Assembly: GCA_012932295.1 (NCBI GenBank) | Contig: JAAONU010000003.1 | Span: 26,646,361-26,710,360, forward strand | Reading direction: 5' to 3' | Source of the DNA: Cyclina sinensis | Lineage: Eukaryota; Mollusca; Bivalvia; Venerida; Veneridae | Length of the DNA stretch: 64,000 nt | Translations under genes and position numbers: made by a program | In this document: positions 50,001-59,336 of the stretch, piece after piece | How positions within the stretch are numbered: the stretch's first letter is position 1 | How the letters are laid out: every line of letters begins with the position of its first letter | Notes under the pieces: generated by a model | Told to the model about the DNA's origin: nothing | Database searches by the model: none | What the model saw: only the letters and a program-made list of their open reading frames with translations

Positions 50001-53000
50001 ATGCATGAAAAAGCTTGGTCATGTAAGGAAATTCTGTCTTACTTTGATGGTCTTACCCCTTTATAACTTGTAAAAGGGCTATAAAAGTTTGAATTGGTTA
50101 ACGCACTACAACAGCACTTATTGCTGAAAATGACTGGCTCACTGGAAGGTAATTTTTGTTTGAATATTCTAGGTCAACGCCCAGGAATGCCACCAGTGTC
50201 GGCCCCTGTCAGCATCTCACCAGGTGGAATCTTACCACCGAGGATGAATCAACCACCTCCTGGCATGCCGCCAAGACCAGACAACAGAATGCCTATGCCT
50301 GGGATTCGGCCTGGTGGACCACCAGGTGAGTTGTGTTTCTGTGCAATTGATTAACACTTTGTATCTGGCACTTCTTGTTGTGAAACTTAAGTTTTCCCAC
50401 AGGAGTTAGGGTTCCATGCTCCCTAATAAGGGATATAACACAGGGTTCATGCAAATTGTAATGAGAAGGACTAGGCTGTAATAGGCTGTAATGTCCTGTA
50501 TAAGGTTTTAAAAAATGCCATGTGTGTCAAAATAGCTTACTCAGAATGGTTCACAAGAAGGACAGTATTTGTATATCCTGTAGTGTAAATGAGTTTCAAA
50601 ACATAAAAAGTTTTTAGTTCTAAAAGTGTGGCAGGTCATCTTGATAAAGTGCTCTGTAGGCCTGATGCATGCCTGTTTTACTCAAACCACTAACCACTAT
50701 AAACACTAATGTTTAGATAGCAGAATGTTTGAGCCTCCTCCCCCAGGGGGTAAGTTATCAATTTATGTACAGAGATGGTCTACTTTGACAGTTACAAGCT
50801 TTATTCAGTTTTTGGCAGAAATTCCACAAGCTGTTTTACAATTTATATTGCACATGCATGCAAAAAATGGAATTTTGCTATTTGCTGTTCCATTACCAAA
50901 CCATCAAATGCATGCCTATTGCATAAGTTTATGCCTGTAGTGGGTCATTGAAATTTGAACAGTTCTCACTTTCATTTCTTGGGATGTTATGTTTCATTTG
51001 ATTTTTTATAATGACTGTGTGTAAATAAAAAAGGTATATCATAAGTCAGGCTCATTTGGTCTGAAGAACCTAGTTCTTTTTTGCTATCTAAATCCTGGGA
51101 GGAATCGCTTTGCCAGATCTTATTAATTAAAATCAGAATTGCACAATATTTGAAGTTCAATGAAGAAATGTTTCTTTTTTGGTGATTTTACCAAAAAGTG
51201 TTATAATAGTAGAGGTCAACATTTTTGGTGATTACAAAAAACGTTTCCAAGAGTTGCAAAATTGAGCAGTTAAATAGCACTGTGAAACATGGATGTAGAT
51301 TGTGATACAGTTAAAACTTATGACTAAAGTAATCATTTACTATAGTGGTAAGGTGCACAGTAATAGACAAACATTGACTGCATTGAGTATTCTATATTTG
51401 TACAGAATGTATAAGTTTTGAACAGCCACCACCCCCAGGCAGTATGTTTACTTTATTACATACCCAAGTCCTCTGTTATTGTTGAGGTCCCCTGTGATAC
51501 TGTCTTTACCTAGCCTTTCATGTTGGGAATTCCTTGTTGATATAGAGAAATAATAGTGCTCTTAAATGTTCAAGTAACTATTAAAATTTCATATTGTTTT
51601 AATTTTAGAATTAATTATCTGTATGATATAGTTTTACTTAAAGGTGCTGTGCTCCAGATGACAAAAAAGAAAGTTTTCTTGTATTATAAATTTCTTGAAA
51701 TATTTATGACTAATGCTTAAAAAATAACTTACTGACAAAAAATAAGTCAAATAATTACATTATAAATTGATTTTTTTTTCCTTTCAAATTGCTATACCGT
51801 AACGCGACGGTATAGCTATATCGTATAAGATTTAAAGTAAATATCTGTAATATCACATACGGCGATGGTGGTGACAGTAAAAGCGTTAAAAATATTTTGT
51901 TAACTTGAGGGTCCAGAGTTCAAATCAGGCTGGAGCGAAAATATATTTTTTTTATTCTATTTTGACTTTTATAATCAGTTTTGAAGGAAAATATTATGTT
52001 GTGATAATCTCAAGGCATCTAAATATGAATTTATGAAAAAAATTTTTTATTTCAAATCTGGAGTACAGCCTCTTTAAGAAAATATATGAAAATAAAAAGA
52101 GTGTAATGCATTGACCCCAGATAAGCTATTATTGACAGGTGGGGTGTTTCGGATGAAAAGAAAAAAATACATATTCAAGCCAATAAAGATAGCATAACCT
52201 CAGGTCTGTGAAAACACCACTGAATTTTGATGTTTAGAATTGTCTTTAACCATGAAGTCCAGTCTGATTTCTTGTGTTTTTGAGATGAATGCCCCCTGCC
52301 CTCCCTTTAACAGTGCCTACCAACAGATCATGGTTAAAAGATACTGGTAACAGAGGTTAAAAGTTGTAAGTGGGTATAAGTTAAATGCTTGAGTGTAGGT
52401 TTACATGTAGGTGGATGTATTATCCCTTTCTGGGCTTTAGGCAGGTTTGTTATGTGTTCATGACCACTATCAACATTGATCCAAGCAGTTTTAACATAAT
52501 CTGTTCACAAAAAAAGGTGTATGGATAATCTCTAGCATCTCTGTATATATTTTAATGTATATAACATTTCACTGGTTGAGGTTTGTATTTGATTGAAGTG
52601 GTGTTGGAATTTATTTTGACCCTCCATTTTTTATCAGAGCATGAAAAATTCAATGTTTAATCTGTAAATCTACCATTAAGATTTTCCTTTTCACCATTTT
52701 CCGAGCATTTTAAGTTTCTGTTTCTCAAGATTTGAAACTTACTTCAGGATTTTCACATAGTAGTTAGTGTAAGGCCTACCTTTTGTAAGTTAATAAATTG
52801 ACAAGGTCATTTAGACAGACAGACGTGTTTTTCTCTGCTCATAAGAGAAACAAGATCTTCAAAGAATCCAGGTAAACTGAAATGGTCATAGTAAGAAAAG
52901 AATAAAAATATTCATTGTATAAATATTATCCTATTTATCTCTTCAGTTTCTTTATTACATGTGTGATAGATACTGATTGTTTAAACAGACAATTATCAAG

Positions 53001-56000
53001 CACCTTACTTTCAGTTACGACCATTCTACGTCCTATTGCAGCCCCATACCCAGCACGAGGCCAGGCTCCACCCCAGCCAGTGCCTCCTCCCGGCATCAGA
53101 GGCGTGGCTCCTACAATGCCAGGTAAATTTTAACTCTGTATGATGAAATTCTTCTTACAGTTGATGTGCAACACTTCTCTCTTGTTAAAAGCAGCTGTAA
53201 AAATAATTCAGATGAACAAGTAATAGAAAACAGGGCTTATAAAATGTGCACAAGTATGTAATATTGTTAGTTATGTTATGGCACAGTTCATGCTTTTGAC
53301 ACATGTGTCTCAGAATAATGGTTAAGGAAGCAACAGAGAATTTGGTTTATTGAAATGTATAACAATGAGAGTTAAGGTTAATAAGAATTACTTTTGAGTT
53401 ACGTTTAACAGAATCAAAACCTTCGGCATATTCGATCCAAGGTAGTGATCAGCTTCCATACAAGAATCTTTTAAAGTGATAGAAATCTTTTATTTTAATG
53501 GTTGTAATGTTACTGATGCTTTCCTAGGTATGCCACCGACACAGCCACCACCAGGTGTCCCCCCACCTGGCCATCCAGTAGTGCCACCTGCACCACATGT
53601 GAACCCAGCATTCTTCCCGCCAGCTCAGGGCTCGGCACTCCCACCTCCAGTAAGTTTGTTTTTCTCTTAAGGAAACTGTAGGGTTTAATTGGACAAAAGT
53701 AGAAAAGTCAGTGATACAAGTTATGTTTGATCTTAATAGTCAGTTGAATCAACAGTTTTAACTGCCACCTCTGTGAGGTAAATATGACATTTGTGAAGTG
53801 AAGAATTCTTAATACATTGTCAGTGGGATTATTTTGCAGACATTTGTGAAGTGAAGAATTCTTAATACATTGTCAGTGGGATTATTTTGCAGGTATCCCA
53901 TGCAGCACCTACTGTAGATCCCTATGGACGCCCTCCTCCATCATCTGCCTACCCACCGGCAGATCCATACAGGGCTGCGACAGACAGATATGATTCTAAA
54001 AGGTTTGTGTATATGAGTCCCTTTTGTGCACATATTACATTCTTGGTTATTTCAGCACTTTATTTACTGTCATACTTGGTAGTTATTGTCTACCTGTTAA
54101 AATGATTTCTGATATGCTTCATGAAAGATAATTGTACCATTGGAACTGTTTGATTCAAGCATCAAAATAGTCCTAGATATGAGGATATGAAATGGCAGGG
54201 CATAGCAAAGCTTACCATAAAACAGGTAATAAGACTCGTCAAGTTGTGAACAGAATAAGTGAACCCTGACTTAATCTCAAAAGTGAGGAGAGAATTTCAC
54301 TAGAAATTATTTTTTCATTTTCAGTTCTTTCTCCTTGTTCTGTAAGTATGTGTTCTTACTTAAAAATTGGATTATGTGCACACTGAATTGTATTTATATT
54401 AAAATTTCTTACAGGAGTGAGCCTCCAGCCCCACAACTATCTGAACAGGAGTTTGAGGAAATATTTCAGCGGAACAAGACTGTGTCTAGTAGTGCAATTT
54501 CAAGAGCTGTACAAGATGCTAGTGCAGGTTGGTTTCCATTTCTAGATTTTATCAATTGATTTTAAGTACAGGGCATTAAGTTTTAAAGACTTACTTTTTG
54601 CTGACAGGTGTTTTTGTTGATTATAAAAGATTAAAATTGTGCTGTGTATGTAATGCAAGCCCAGTACCAAAATATTAAGGAAATGTTGTTACTTGGTATT
54701 ATCATTATATTGTGAAGTTATGAATGATGGTATGATTATATGTGCAGGTAGTTATGAATGATGGTATGATTATATGTGCAGGTAGTTATGAGTGATGGTA
54801 TGATTATATGTGCAGGTAGTTATGAATGATGGTATGATTATATGTGCAGGTAGTTATGAATGATGGTATGATTATATGTGCAGGTAGTTATGAATGATGG
54901 TATGATTATATGTGCAGGTGACTTTGCCAGTGCTATTGAGACATTAGTCACAGCTATATCATTGATAAAACAGTCAAAGATTGCCAATGATGATAGATGT
55001 AAAATATTGATCAGTTCTCTACAAGATACCCTTCATGGAATAGAGGAGAAATCATACGGATCAAAGTGAGTTATGTTTGTTAACACTTTTTATGCTGCTT
55101 TTGCATGACTCACCATCACTTCCTTCCATGGTTAAAACATTACTTGCTAGATTGTTGAGTGATATAGATAGGAATTTGAACAGATTTAGTTTGGTGGTTG
55201 GATAAAAAGAAGTCCAGGGTCAATTATTTGAGTCTCAACATGCAGTAAGTAAACTGTACTTGCAAGTTAATTTGAAATTCTCAAAGTTGACAATGAACTC
55301 AGTATTGGCTTGTATTATTAAAAATCAATAACATGGTTAGAAAAAAAAAATTAAAATCTATTTTTTCTTTCACTCTGTCACAATTTATTCTGGCAGTTAT
55401 TACCGTATTTTTGTTTTTTCAATGATAGAAACTTTAAATTACAGTCCAAGCTCTATGAAACAATGGTCAGCCACCTTGCAACGGTTAGTTTCAACCCATA
55501 TTCCCCACCTGGTGTACTGTATAAGTTCTTATTTTTGCAGTCTTAATATTCTGCGATTTTTTTAAAACAAGGGGACCTTAAATTTCCATGTACCTTATTT
55601 CTGCTGCAACCTCATATGATGTGTTTTATTTCTGTGGTTTATTGTACATTGTTTAAAAAAAACAGGATAAAACAGATGACAGTCAGGATATGTTGACATT
55701 TATTTGACTTCTGGTTTCAAAAATAAACGGATGACTGATGTAGTGTATCATCATCATCACATTATACAGGTACACATTGATGCATTAACAAGTTTGCAGG
55801 TATACCTACACTTTTAAACAGCTTTTCATAAATTTCAATATGAAAACCACAACAGTTGACATGTACTTTACTGAAATTGTCAATATTTCACGTGATATTC
55901 AGCTTTCACTAATCACTAAAAATTTAAAAGTACCCACATGTTATTTAATAGGCCAAAGTGAGAAAATCATAACAAAGGTGTTAATCACGACTTTTAAATA

Positions 56001-57584
56001 TCTGCATAAAATCTTGATTGACTTGTTATTGGATGGATCATTAAGCAACATGGACACAATAGACTGTACAGATACAAAAGGTTATGCTTATTGCAGATTT
56101 TTAAGTACAATACGAAACAAGCAACAGTCTGCTGATTGTCAAGTGTTTGTTCATTATATGGAAAAGTCACACTGCATTGTTAGTGCCCATATAAAACAGT
56201 ACAGTCGGAAAACCGTTAATCAGTCCAAAAGCCGATAACGCAACAGGGCAATGTATTATACCATTCCAGAAGAAAACAATCTCGCATGCAAATGTACTGA
56301 CACAATACAGAGAGAATGGCCTAAATTTCTGTAGGTTATAATTTTCTGGTCTCTTCTTTCACAGATAAGCAGAAATAAAGTTCCTGCAGAAATAAGTACA
56401 TATACAGTATAGAAGGTTGTTTCCTACTTGTTATGCAGAAAGAGTCTCTTCTCTGGTGCTCTGTTTTTAGTAAGATGTCCAAAATACCAAGTCATATAGA
56501 ACAGAATAGTTAAGATGTAGCGAGAATTTAGAAATGTTTGTGGAAATAACTGATGAAAAGACAATATGATTTAGGTCTTTTCAAAATGAGATCTAGTTTC
56601 CTTAGATGAGTCATTTTTTCATCTTGTTCATTTTGTCTTAATAAAGTAACAAGTTTTTGGGTATCAAAAACAGTGGGCAGTTCCAGCCTTAAGTAAAATC
56701 TTTGAAGCAACTGTGTAAAAAATATTTTCAGTTAATCCCTTGCTAGATGTTGTATCACAAATTGACAGTTTACGTGTAAAAGAAAAGTAGCTTGGTCTGT
56801 AAAGTCATCTATAAAAACAAGTGTTATAACTGAGAGCTGATACTTAATCATTCCAGTATTTAAAGTTTGTTAAACAGTGACTAAAGAAAGACAAATATCA
56901 TTTTCTTTTTGTTTGATCAAAAACAGTGTTACACAGTATTTATATAGACAAGTAGGTTTTAAATGTATTTATTTTATTTTTTCTTTCGAAAAATAGAGTT
57001 GTACATCAACGGCTAAAAAATGTTAGTGCCAAAATTTTCTTGACTCAAGATTGATTAAATTGTTACAATGTTAACCATTTACACTATTTACAGTACTGAT
57101 ACTCTTTTTATCATTTAATAAATATACGACATATATGGCTTATTTTGAAGTGAGTTTTTCTTCACAAATTGTCATTCATTATAAAATTGTGTCACACAAC
57201 ACAGAAATACTCTGAAATGATGTAAGCATATTTTTATTATGAAGCTTTTCTGGGACAAGTCTGGTTTTGATGTGACTCTGGTGATTATTTTACCATTGTA
57301 GAATAAAGGCCTTTAATCTAATAATATAGCTATGTCTCTTTGAATGTATGTGTTTCAGATCCAGAGACAGAAGATCGCGTTCACGGGAACGTGATCGTGA
57401 AAGGGACCGTGAAAAGAGGAGCCGACACAGGTCAAGAAGTCGTGATAGGGAATATCGGGAAAGGAGTCGGGAACGAGACAGTCGTAGGGAATACGAGGAA
57501 AGACACAGAGAAAGCCGAAGTGATCGGCGAGACAGTGACAGAGATAGAGAAAGAGAGAGGGAATATAGGAGTAGCCGTCATTAG
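40953..57584 (+). CDS. CPSF6: CPSF6, cleavage factor Im 68-kDa subunit (15 coding exons)
   Basis: The reconstructed mRNA joins exons at 40953-41009, 44357-44437, 44778-44891, 45278-45381, 48646-48824, 49121-49336, 50173-50325, 50717-50749, 51406-51441, 53042-53122, 53528-53649, 53893-54002, 54415-54527, 54918-55065 and 57359-57584. The total is 1773 nt in one open frame, 590 aa (human isoforms about 551-588). CPSF6 pairs with CFIm25 (NUDT21) in the nucleus, binds UGUA-containing pre-mRNA and steers poly(A)-site choice. Visible domains: acidic N-terminus ([19 protein letters not shown]); RRM at residues ~75-152 with RNP2 VYVGNLTW and RNP1 NGQSKGYAIV; an RGRG patch; a proline-rich region with [11 protein letters not shown]; the conserved block [15 protein letters not shown]...[16 protein letters not shown]; and an RS/RE/RD tail. 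I see no Phe-Gly dipeptide in the proline-rich region, unlike mammalian CPSF6. CPSF7 is the alternative assignment, but the fit is better to CPSF6. Confidence 0.93.
41010..44356. other. CPSF6 intron 1
   Basis: 3.35 kb, non-coding. It contains a relic of the repeat seen at 11760 (41485-41530) and the first 440-bp MITE-like element (43803-44242), whose right end lies 114 bases before exon 2. Confidence 0.8.
43803..44242 (-). mobile_element. 440-bp MITE-like element, copy 1 (inverted relative to copy 2)
   Basis: The element begins TTAAAGAGGCTGTACTCCAG and ends in the near-complement (CTGGAGCACAGCCCCTTTAA): about 27-bp terminal inverted repeats flanked by or including TTAA, as for piggyBac-type targets. 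It has an inner palindrome TATACCGTCGCGTTACGGTATA (in part) and, on the minus strand, a tRNA-like patch with GAGTTCAAATCAGG. It is non-autonomous, with no ORF. A second copy of exactly the same length lies at 51638-52077 in opposite orientation. Confidence 0.85.
44357..44437 (+). CDS. CPSF6: CPSF6 exon 2
   Basis: 27 codons, phase 0 at both ends (TTCCAG|GATGG ... AACG|GTAAGA). It encodes [19 protein letters not shown] and so on; DLYDDVI is the conserved CPSF6 N-terminal acidic motif. Confidence 0.92.
44778..44891 (+). CDS. CPSF6: CPSF6 exon 3: start of RRM
   Basis: 38 codons, phase 0 at both ends. It encodes the linker and [13 protein letters not shown], which contains RNP2, the first beta strand of the RRM. 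The acceptor is TTTTCCCAG and the donor TGG|GTGTGT. Confidence 0.92.
45278..45381 (+). CDS. CPSF6: CPSF6 exon 4: RRM core
   Basis: 104 nt, phase 0 in and phase 2 out. It encodes [18 protein letters not shown] and [17 protein letters not shown], closely matching the human RRM ([25 protein letters not shown]). The donor is AAAGG|GTTAGT. Confidence 0.95.
46091..47430. mobile_element. hAT-like non-autonomous DNA element
   Basis: The ends GTCAATCCGAAAGACC and (complement of the right end) GTCTATGCGAAAGACC form ~16-bp terminal inverted repeats. GTTATAACA stands on both sides (46082-46090, 47432-47440) as an 8-9 bp target duplication. Subterminal inverted motifs (GGTCCG..., GGTCTGGTAAA) occur inside. 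No transposase frame is open. The flanking sequence resumes the same host repeat (ATAAGTTATAACA / AAATGTTCTCCATAGTGAG), so the empty site can be read directly. The superfamily is inferred from TSD length. Confidence 0.75.
48334..48393. repeat. 30-bp tandem duplication carrying decoy 3' splice sites
   Basis: Copies at 48334-48363 and 48364-48393 share ATAATTGATTGG(T/C)TCTGC and TTTCAGGTGGT. Each contains a pyrimidine tract plus CAG. Use of either CAG from exon 4 (phase 2) would reach a stop codon soon, so they are probably decoys. Confidence 0.85.
48646..48824 (+). CDS. CPSF6: CPSF6 exon 5: end of RRM
   Basis: 179 nt, phase 2 in and phase 1 out. It completes RNP1 ([11 protein letters not shown]) and the RRM ([19 protein letters not shown]), then [13 protein letters not shown], as in CPSF6 of other animals. 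The donor is CTATG|GTAAAT. Confidence 0.95.
49121..49336 (+). CDS. CPSF6: CPSF6 exon 6: RGRG and start of proline-rich region
   Basis: 216 nt, phase 1 at both ends. It encodes [17 protein letters not shown] and a Pro/Gln-rich stretch ending PPPNFFPG. A second, stronger-looking donor (CATG|GTGAGT) 15 nt downstream at 49351 would add RMIHG-type residues in frame. Confidence 0.88.
50173..50325 (+). CDS. CPSF6: CPSF6 exon 7: proline-rich region
   Basis: 153 nt, phase 1 at both ends (ATTCTAG|GTCAACG ... ACCAG|GTGAGT). It encodes [19 protein letters not shown] and [20 protein letters not shown], low-complexity and Pro/Met-rich. Confidence 0.88.
50717..50749 (+). CDS. CPSF6: CPSF6 microexon 8 (33 nt)
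   Basis: A symmetric phase-1 microexon encoding [11 protein letters not shown] (GTTTAG|ATAGC ... GGGG|GTAAGT). It is related to microexon 9. Two further AGs 4 and 7 nt downstream would break the frame, so the first AG is the one that fits. Likely a skippable cassette. Confidence 0.65.
51406..51441 (+). CDS. CPSF6: CPSF6 microexon 9 (36 nt)
   Basis: A symmetric phase-1 microexon encoding [12 protein letters not shown] (TTTGTACAG|AATG ... AGGCA|GTATGT). It shares CAGAATGT and the FE-x-PPPPG coding end with microexon 8, implying duplication. Confidence 0.62.
51442..53041. other. CPSF6 intron 9
   Basis: 1.6 kb. It contains the second 440-bp element (51638-52077). Nothing else coding is seen. 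Confidence 0.75.
51638..52077 (+). mobile_element. 440-bp MITE-like element, copy 2
   Basis: It begins TTAAAGGTGCTGTGCTCCAG and ends CTGGAGTACAGCCTCTTTAA. It is the same family as 43803-44242, the same length and in opposite orientation, with high identity by eye. It contains GCTATACCGTAACGCGACGG and, on this strand, GGTGGTGACAG followed by AGAGTTCAAATCAGGCTGG, resembling pol III A and B boxes. The inverted termini favour a DNA MITE, possibly one that captured tRNA-like sequence. Confidence 0.85.
53042..53122 (+). CDS. CPSF6: CPSF6 exon 10: proline-rich region
   Basis: 81 nt, phase 1 at both ends (ATTGCAG|CCCC ... GCCAG|GTAAAT). It encodes [20 protein letters not shown] and VAPTMPG. Confidence 0.88.
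53528..53649 (+). CDS. CPSF6: CPSF6 exon 11: [11 protein letters not shown] motif
   Basis: 122 nt, phase 1 in and phase 0 out. It encodes [16 protein letters not shown] and [29 protein letters not shown] is the strongly conserved CPSF6/7 motif at the end of the proline-rich region. The donor is CTCCA|GTAAGT. Confidence 0.93.
53787..53892. repeat. 53-bp tandem duplication that copies the exon 12 3' splice site
   Basis: Copies 53787-53839 and 53840-53892 both run from ACATTTGTGAAGTGAAG to GGGATTATTTTGCAG and look identical. The second ends at the real exon 12 acceptor. Use of the first acceptor would add ACA TTT GTG AAG TGA, a stop after four codons. Confidence 0.95.
53893..54002 (+). CDS. CPSF6: CPSF6 exon 12
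   Basis: 110 nt, phase 0 in and phase 2 out. It encodes [20 protein letters not shown] and [21 protein letters not shown] is shared with human CPSF6. The donor is AAAAG|GTTTGT. Confidence 0.92.
54415..54527 (+). CDS. CPSF6: CPSF6 exon 13: conserved C-terminal block, part 1
   Basis: 113 nt, phase 2 in and phase 1 out. It encodes [20 protein letters not shown] and [11 protein letters not shown], matching human [28 protein letters not shown]. The donor is GTGCAG|GTTGGT. Confidence 0.95.
54716..54919. repeat. 34-bp tandem array, six copies, each with a 3' splice site
   Basis: Six units (starts 54716, 54750, 54784, 54818, 54852, 54886) of AGTTATGAATGATGGTATGA plus TTATATGTGCAGGT. The third has one visible A-to-G change. 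Each contains TATATGTGCAG|GT. The AG of the last copy (54916-54917) is the exon 14 acceptor. After each upstream AG the phase-1 frame reads GGT AGT TAT GAA/GAG TGA, an early stop. Confidence 0.95.
54918..55065 (+). CDS. CPSF6: CPSF6 exon 14: conserved C-terminal block, part 2
   Basis: 148 nt, phase 1 in and phase 2 out. It encodes [20 protein letters not shown], then [20 protein letters not shown] and GIEEKSYGS, almost identical to human CPSF6 ([16 protein letters not shown]...DDRCKVLISSLQD.LHGIE.KSYGS). The donor is TCAAA|GTGAGT. Confidence 0.95.
55445..55483 (+). CDS. CPSF6: Possible CPSF6 cassette microexon (39 nt)
   Basis: Bounded by AATTACAG and CAACG|GTTAGT, 39 nt is symmetric in the phase-2 intron between exons 14 and 15. 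It would insert [13 protein letters not shown] with an Arg at the junction, just before the RS tail, with no stop. I know of no counterpart in vertebrate CPSF6, so this is a splice-grammar prediction only and is not included in the 590-aa model. Confidence 0.35.
55484..57358. other. Rest of CPSF6 intron 14
   Basis: 1.9 kb. It includes a 132-codon open frame (55840-56238) with no recognisable domain or splice context, considered chance. No transposon ends were seen. Confidence 0.65.
57359..57584 (+). CDS. CPSF6: CPSF6 exon 15: RS/RE/RD tail and stop
   Basis: TGTTTCAG|ATCC joins in phase 2 to give [20 protein letters not shown] and so on to [11 protein letters not shown], stop TAG at 57582-57584. 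This alternating-charge RS-like domain is the nuclear import and protein-interaction tail of CPSF6. Human CPSF6 ends similarly in RERDREREYRHR. The purine-rich codons leave a second frame open (57340-57735), which is a shadow. Confidence 0.93.
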
Positions 57585-58039
57585 ATGGATTCTTTTTAAT
57601 TATTGTAAGTATGCTTACCACTGTAGTATGTTTTTCACATTTTGCTGGTTGGTTTCTGCAAGTTATAGTAGAATCCCTCTTGCTTTATATGACAGATTAT
57701 CTTTCAATGATAGGTACTTTAACAAACTCTGTTGAGTTATATGAAATTTTTTGTTTTCTGTGGCTTCTTTCTTGCTTGAAAGCTCACTGGAACTTACGAA
57801 GATGTTGCATGTAAGCCAGACTAAGGTAAGTGGAGCTAATTTACCACTTAGATTTTTAAGAATTCCTAATACCTTGAGCTTTTGACCAGTAAAAAGAATT
57901 ATATTAACTAGGTGTGTTATTTATTTCAGCCGAAAATAATGGAGGTGCTCTGATTTTTGGTGCTTCCTAGATTTTAAAGATCTCATAGAAAATTCTCAAG
58001 TGATCAAGCAGGGAACCAGATGCAGAATTTGTGGCAGCT

Positions 58040-58090
58040 GATTTTTTTTCTCTTTTTTTTTCTTTTTTTTTTGCCTTTTTTTGTTGTTAT
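58040..58090. repeat. Pyrimidine-rich (T-rich) tract
   Basis: Long T runs broken by single C residues (TTTTTTTTCTTTTT type), about 40 bases before an AATAAA at 58132. Confidence 0.85.
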
Positions 58091-59268
58091 ATAGTTTCTA
58101 TATAATGCTGGGTTGCTTTGTGTCTTTCAGCAATAAATCCAATCTTAAAATGTCTATTTATGTTTTCAGTATGTCATGACTTGGTATATTAAAGTTTCTG
58201 TATGATATATTATGTCAAAATATAACATTTAGGATAAAAGACAGAGAACTGAACTGTGAAGTAATGGATCAGAGATTGTTGCTATAGATAAATCTTGTAA
58301 TTGTGCTATAATATTCTGGTCATCTATGAAGTTTCTCAAGATATGTGATGCCAGTTTTGAAACATTGCTTTGTCTTAGAAAATTTCATTTTTGTACCAGA
58401 GTAAATGACACTCCATTGTTCATGAACAGTGTATACTAAGAAGGTATATTTAACCATGGTTTGGCTGAAGGAATTGGCAGTTATAGAAAGATATGTACTT
58501 CTTAACACTTATTTGAGTAAACTGATGTCAGCTCTTTACACTGATGTACAAAATATTTGTTGATATATTTTTCATTAATTGAGGTAAAATACAGCTCCTG
58601 CCACAGTCCTTTTTAAACACTTTAAATCATGTATTCTACAAGAATAATGCCAAGTCTGACATGCTTTTTCCCTTCGGTAGTCTGTTTAAACAATCTTCTA
58701 GGTAGTTAAATCAGTCAGTTGTGGATTTTTTTTTATGATGGTCTTGAAATCTTATACACCTGTTTCTTGATGTTAAAAAGTGTTTAAGTTTAGTTATTTC
58801 AAAACTTGAAATATGTTTTAGAATTAATGTATTTTTAAAAAGTAAAGCGCTGTTTTCCTTTCTTAAATAGTTTTTTTGTAGCTCAAATTTGTGGGAACTT
58901 TGATATAAATTATTTTGAACTGGAAGTCAATTAGTGCTTTGTTATATAAAAAAATACAGTGGGGGTAAACAATACAACTGGTAAACAATGAGAAGGAGGT
59001 CTTCTGTTTTACTTCTGGCATTAAACTATATACATTTACATACATTCTTTATTGAATAGAAGCCTTCACTATTACCAATTATGTATAGGTTAGAAGCTAA
59101 ACAACAATTTAAGTGTTACTGAACACCAAAAGGATTGAGCTTAGTGACCAATCGGGTGTTCTGTTTCGTTTTAATTTTTCTGTGTAGCTGCTAAACCTTG
59201 TGTTTAGTGTTTGTTGTAAATGTCATGCCAATTTAAATGTGAACAAATTATTACATATGATATGTCTG

Positions 59269-59336
59269 AATAAAGCATTGTTGATGGGAAAGTGTCAGAA
59301 AAGAACTTTAAACTTAACATGTTTATTGGAAATAAA
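59269..59336 (+). terminator. Candidate poly(A) signals for CPSF6 (AATAAA x2)
   Basis: AATAAA lies at 59269 and 59331. TGTA motifs (the CFIm25/CPSF6 recognition element in RNA) are at 59183 and 59215, 50-90 bases upstream, the usual position for CFIm-assisted sites. A nearer AATAAA lies at 58132. The choice among them is unknown. Confidence 0.4.

Noticed and set aside
55840..56238. 132-codon ORF in CPSF6 intron 14
   Set aside because: No domain or signal was recognised, base composition is intronic, and it does not fit between CPSF6 splice sites.
57340..57735. 131-codon ORF overlapping the RS exon in another frame
   Set aside because: The repetitive AGR/GAN codons of the RS domain leave more than one frame open; the RS frame matches CPSF6.
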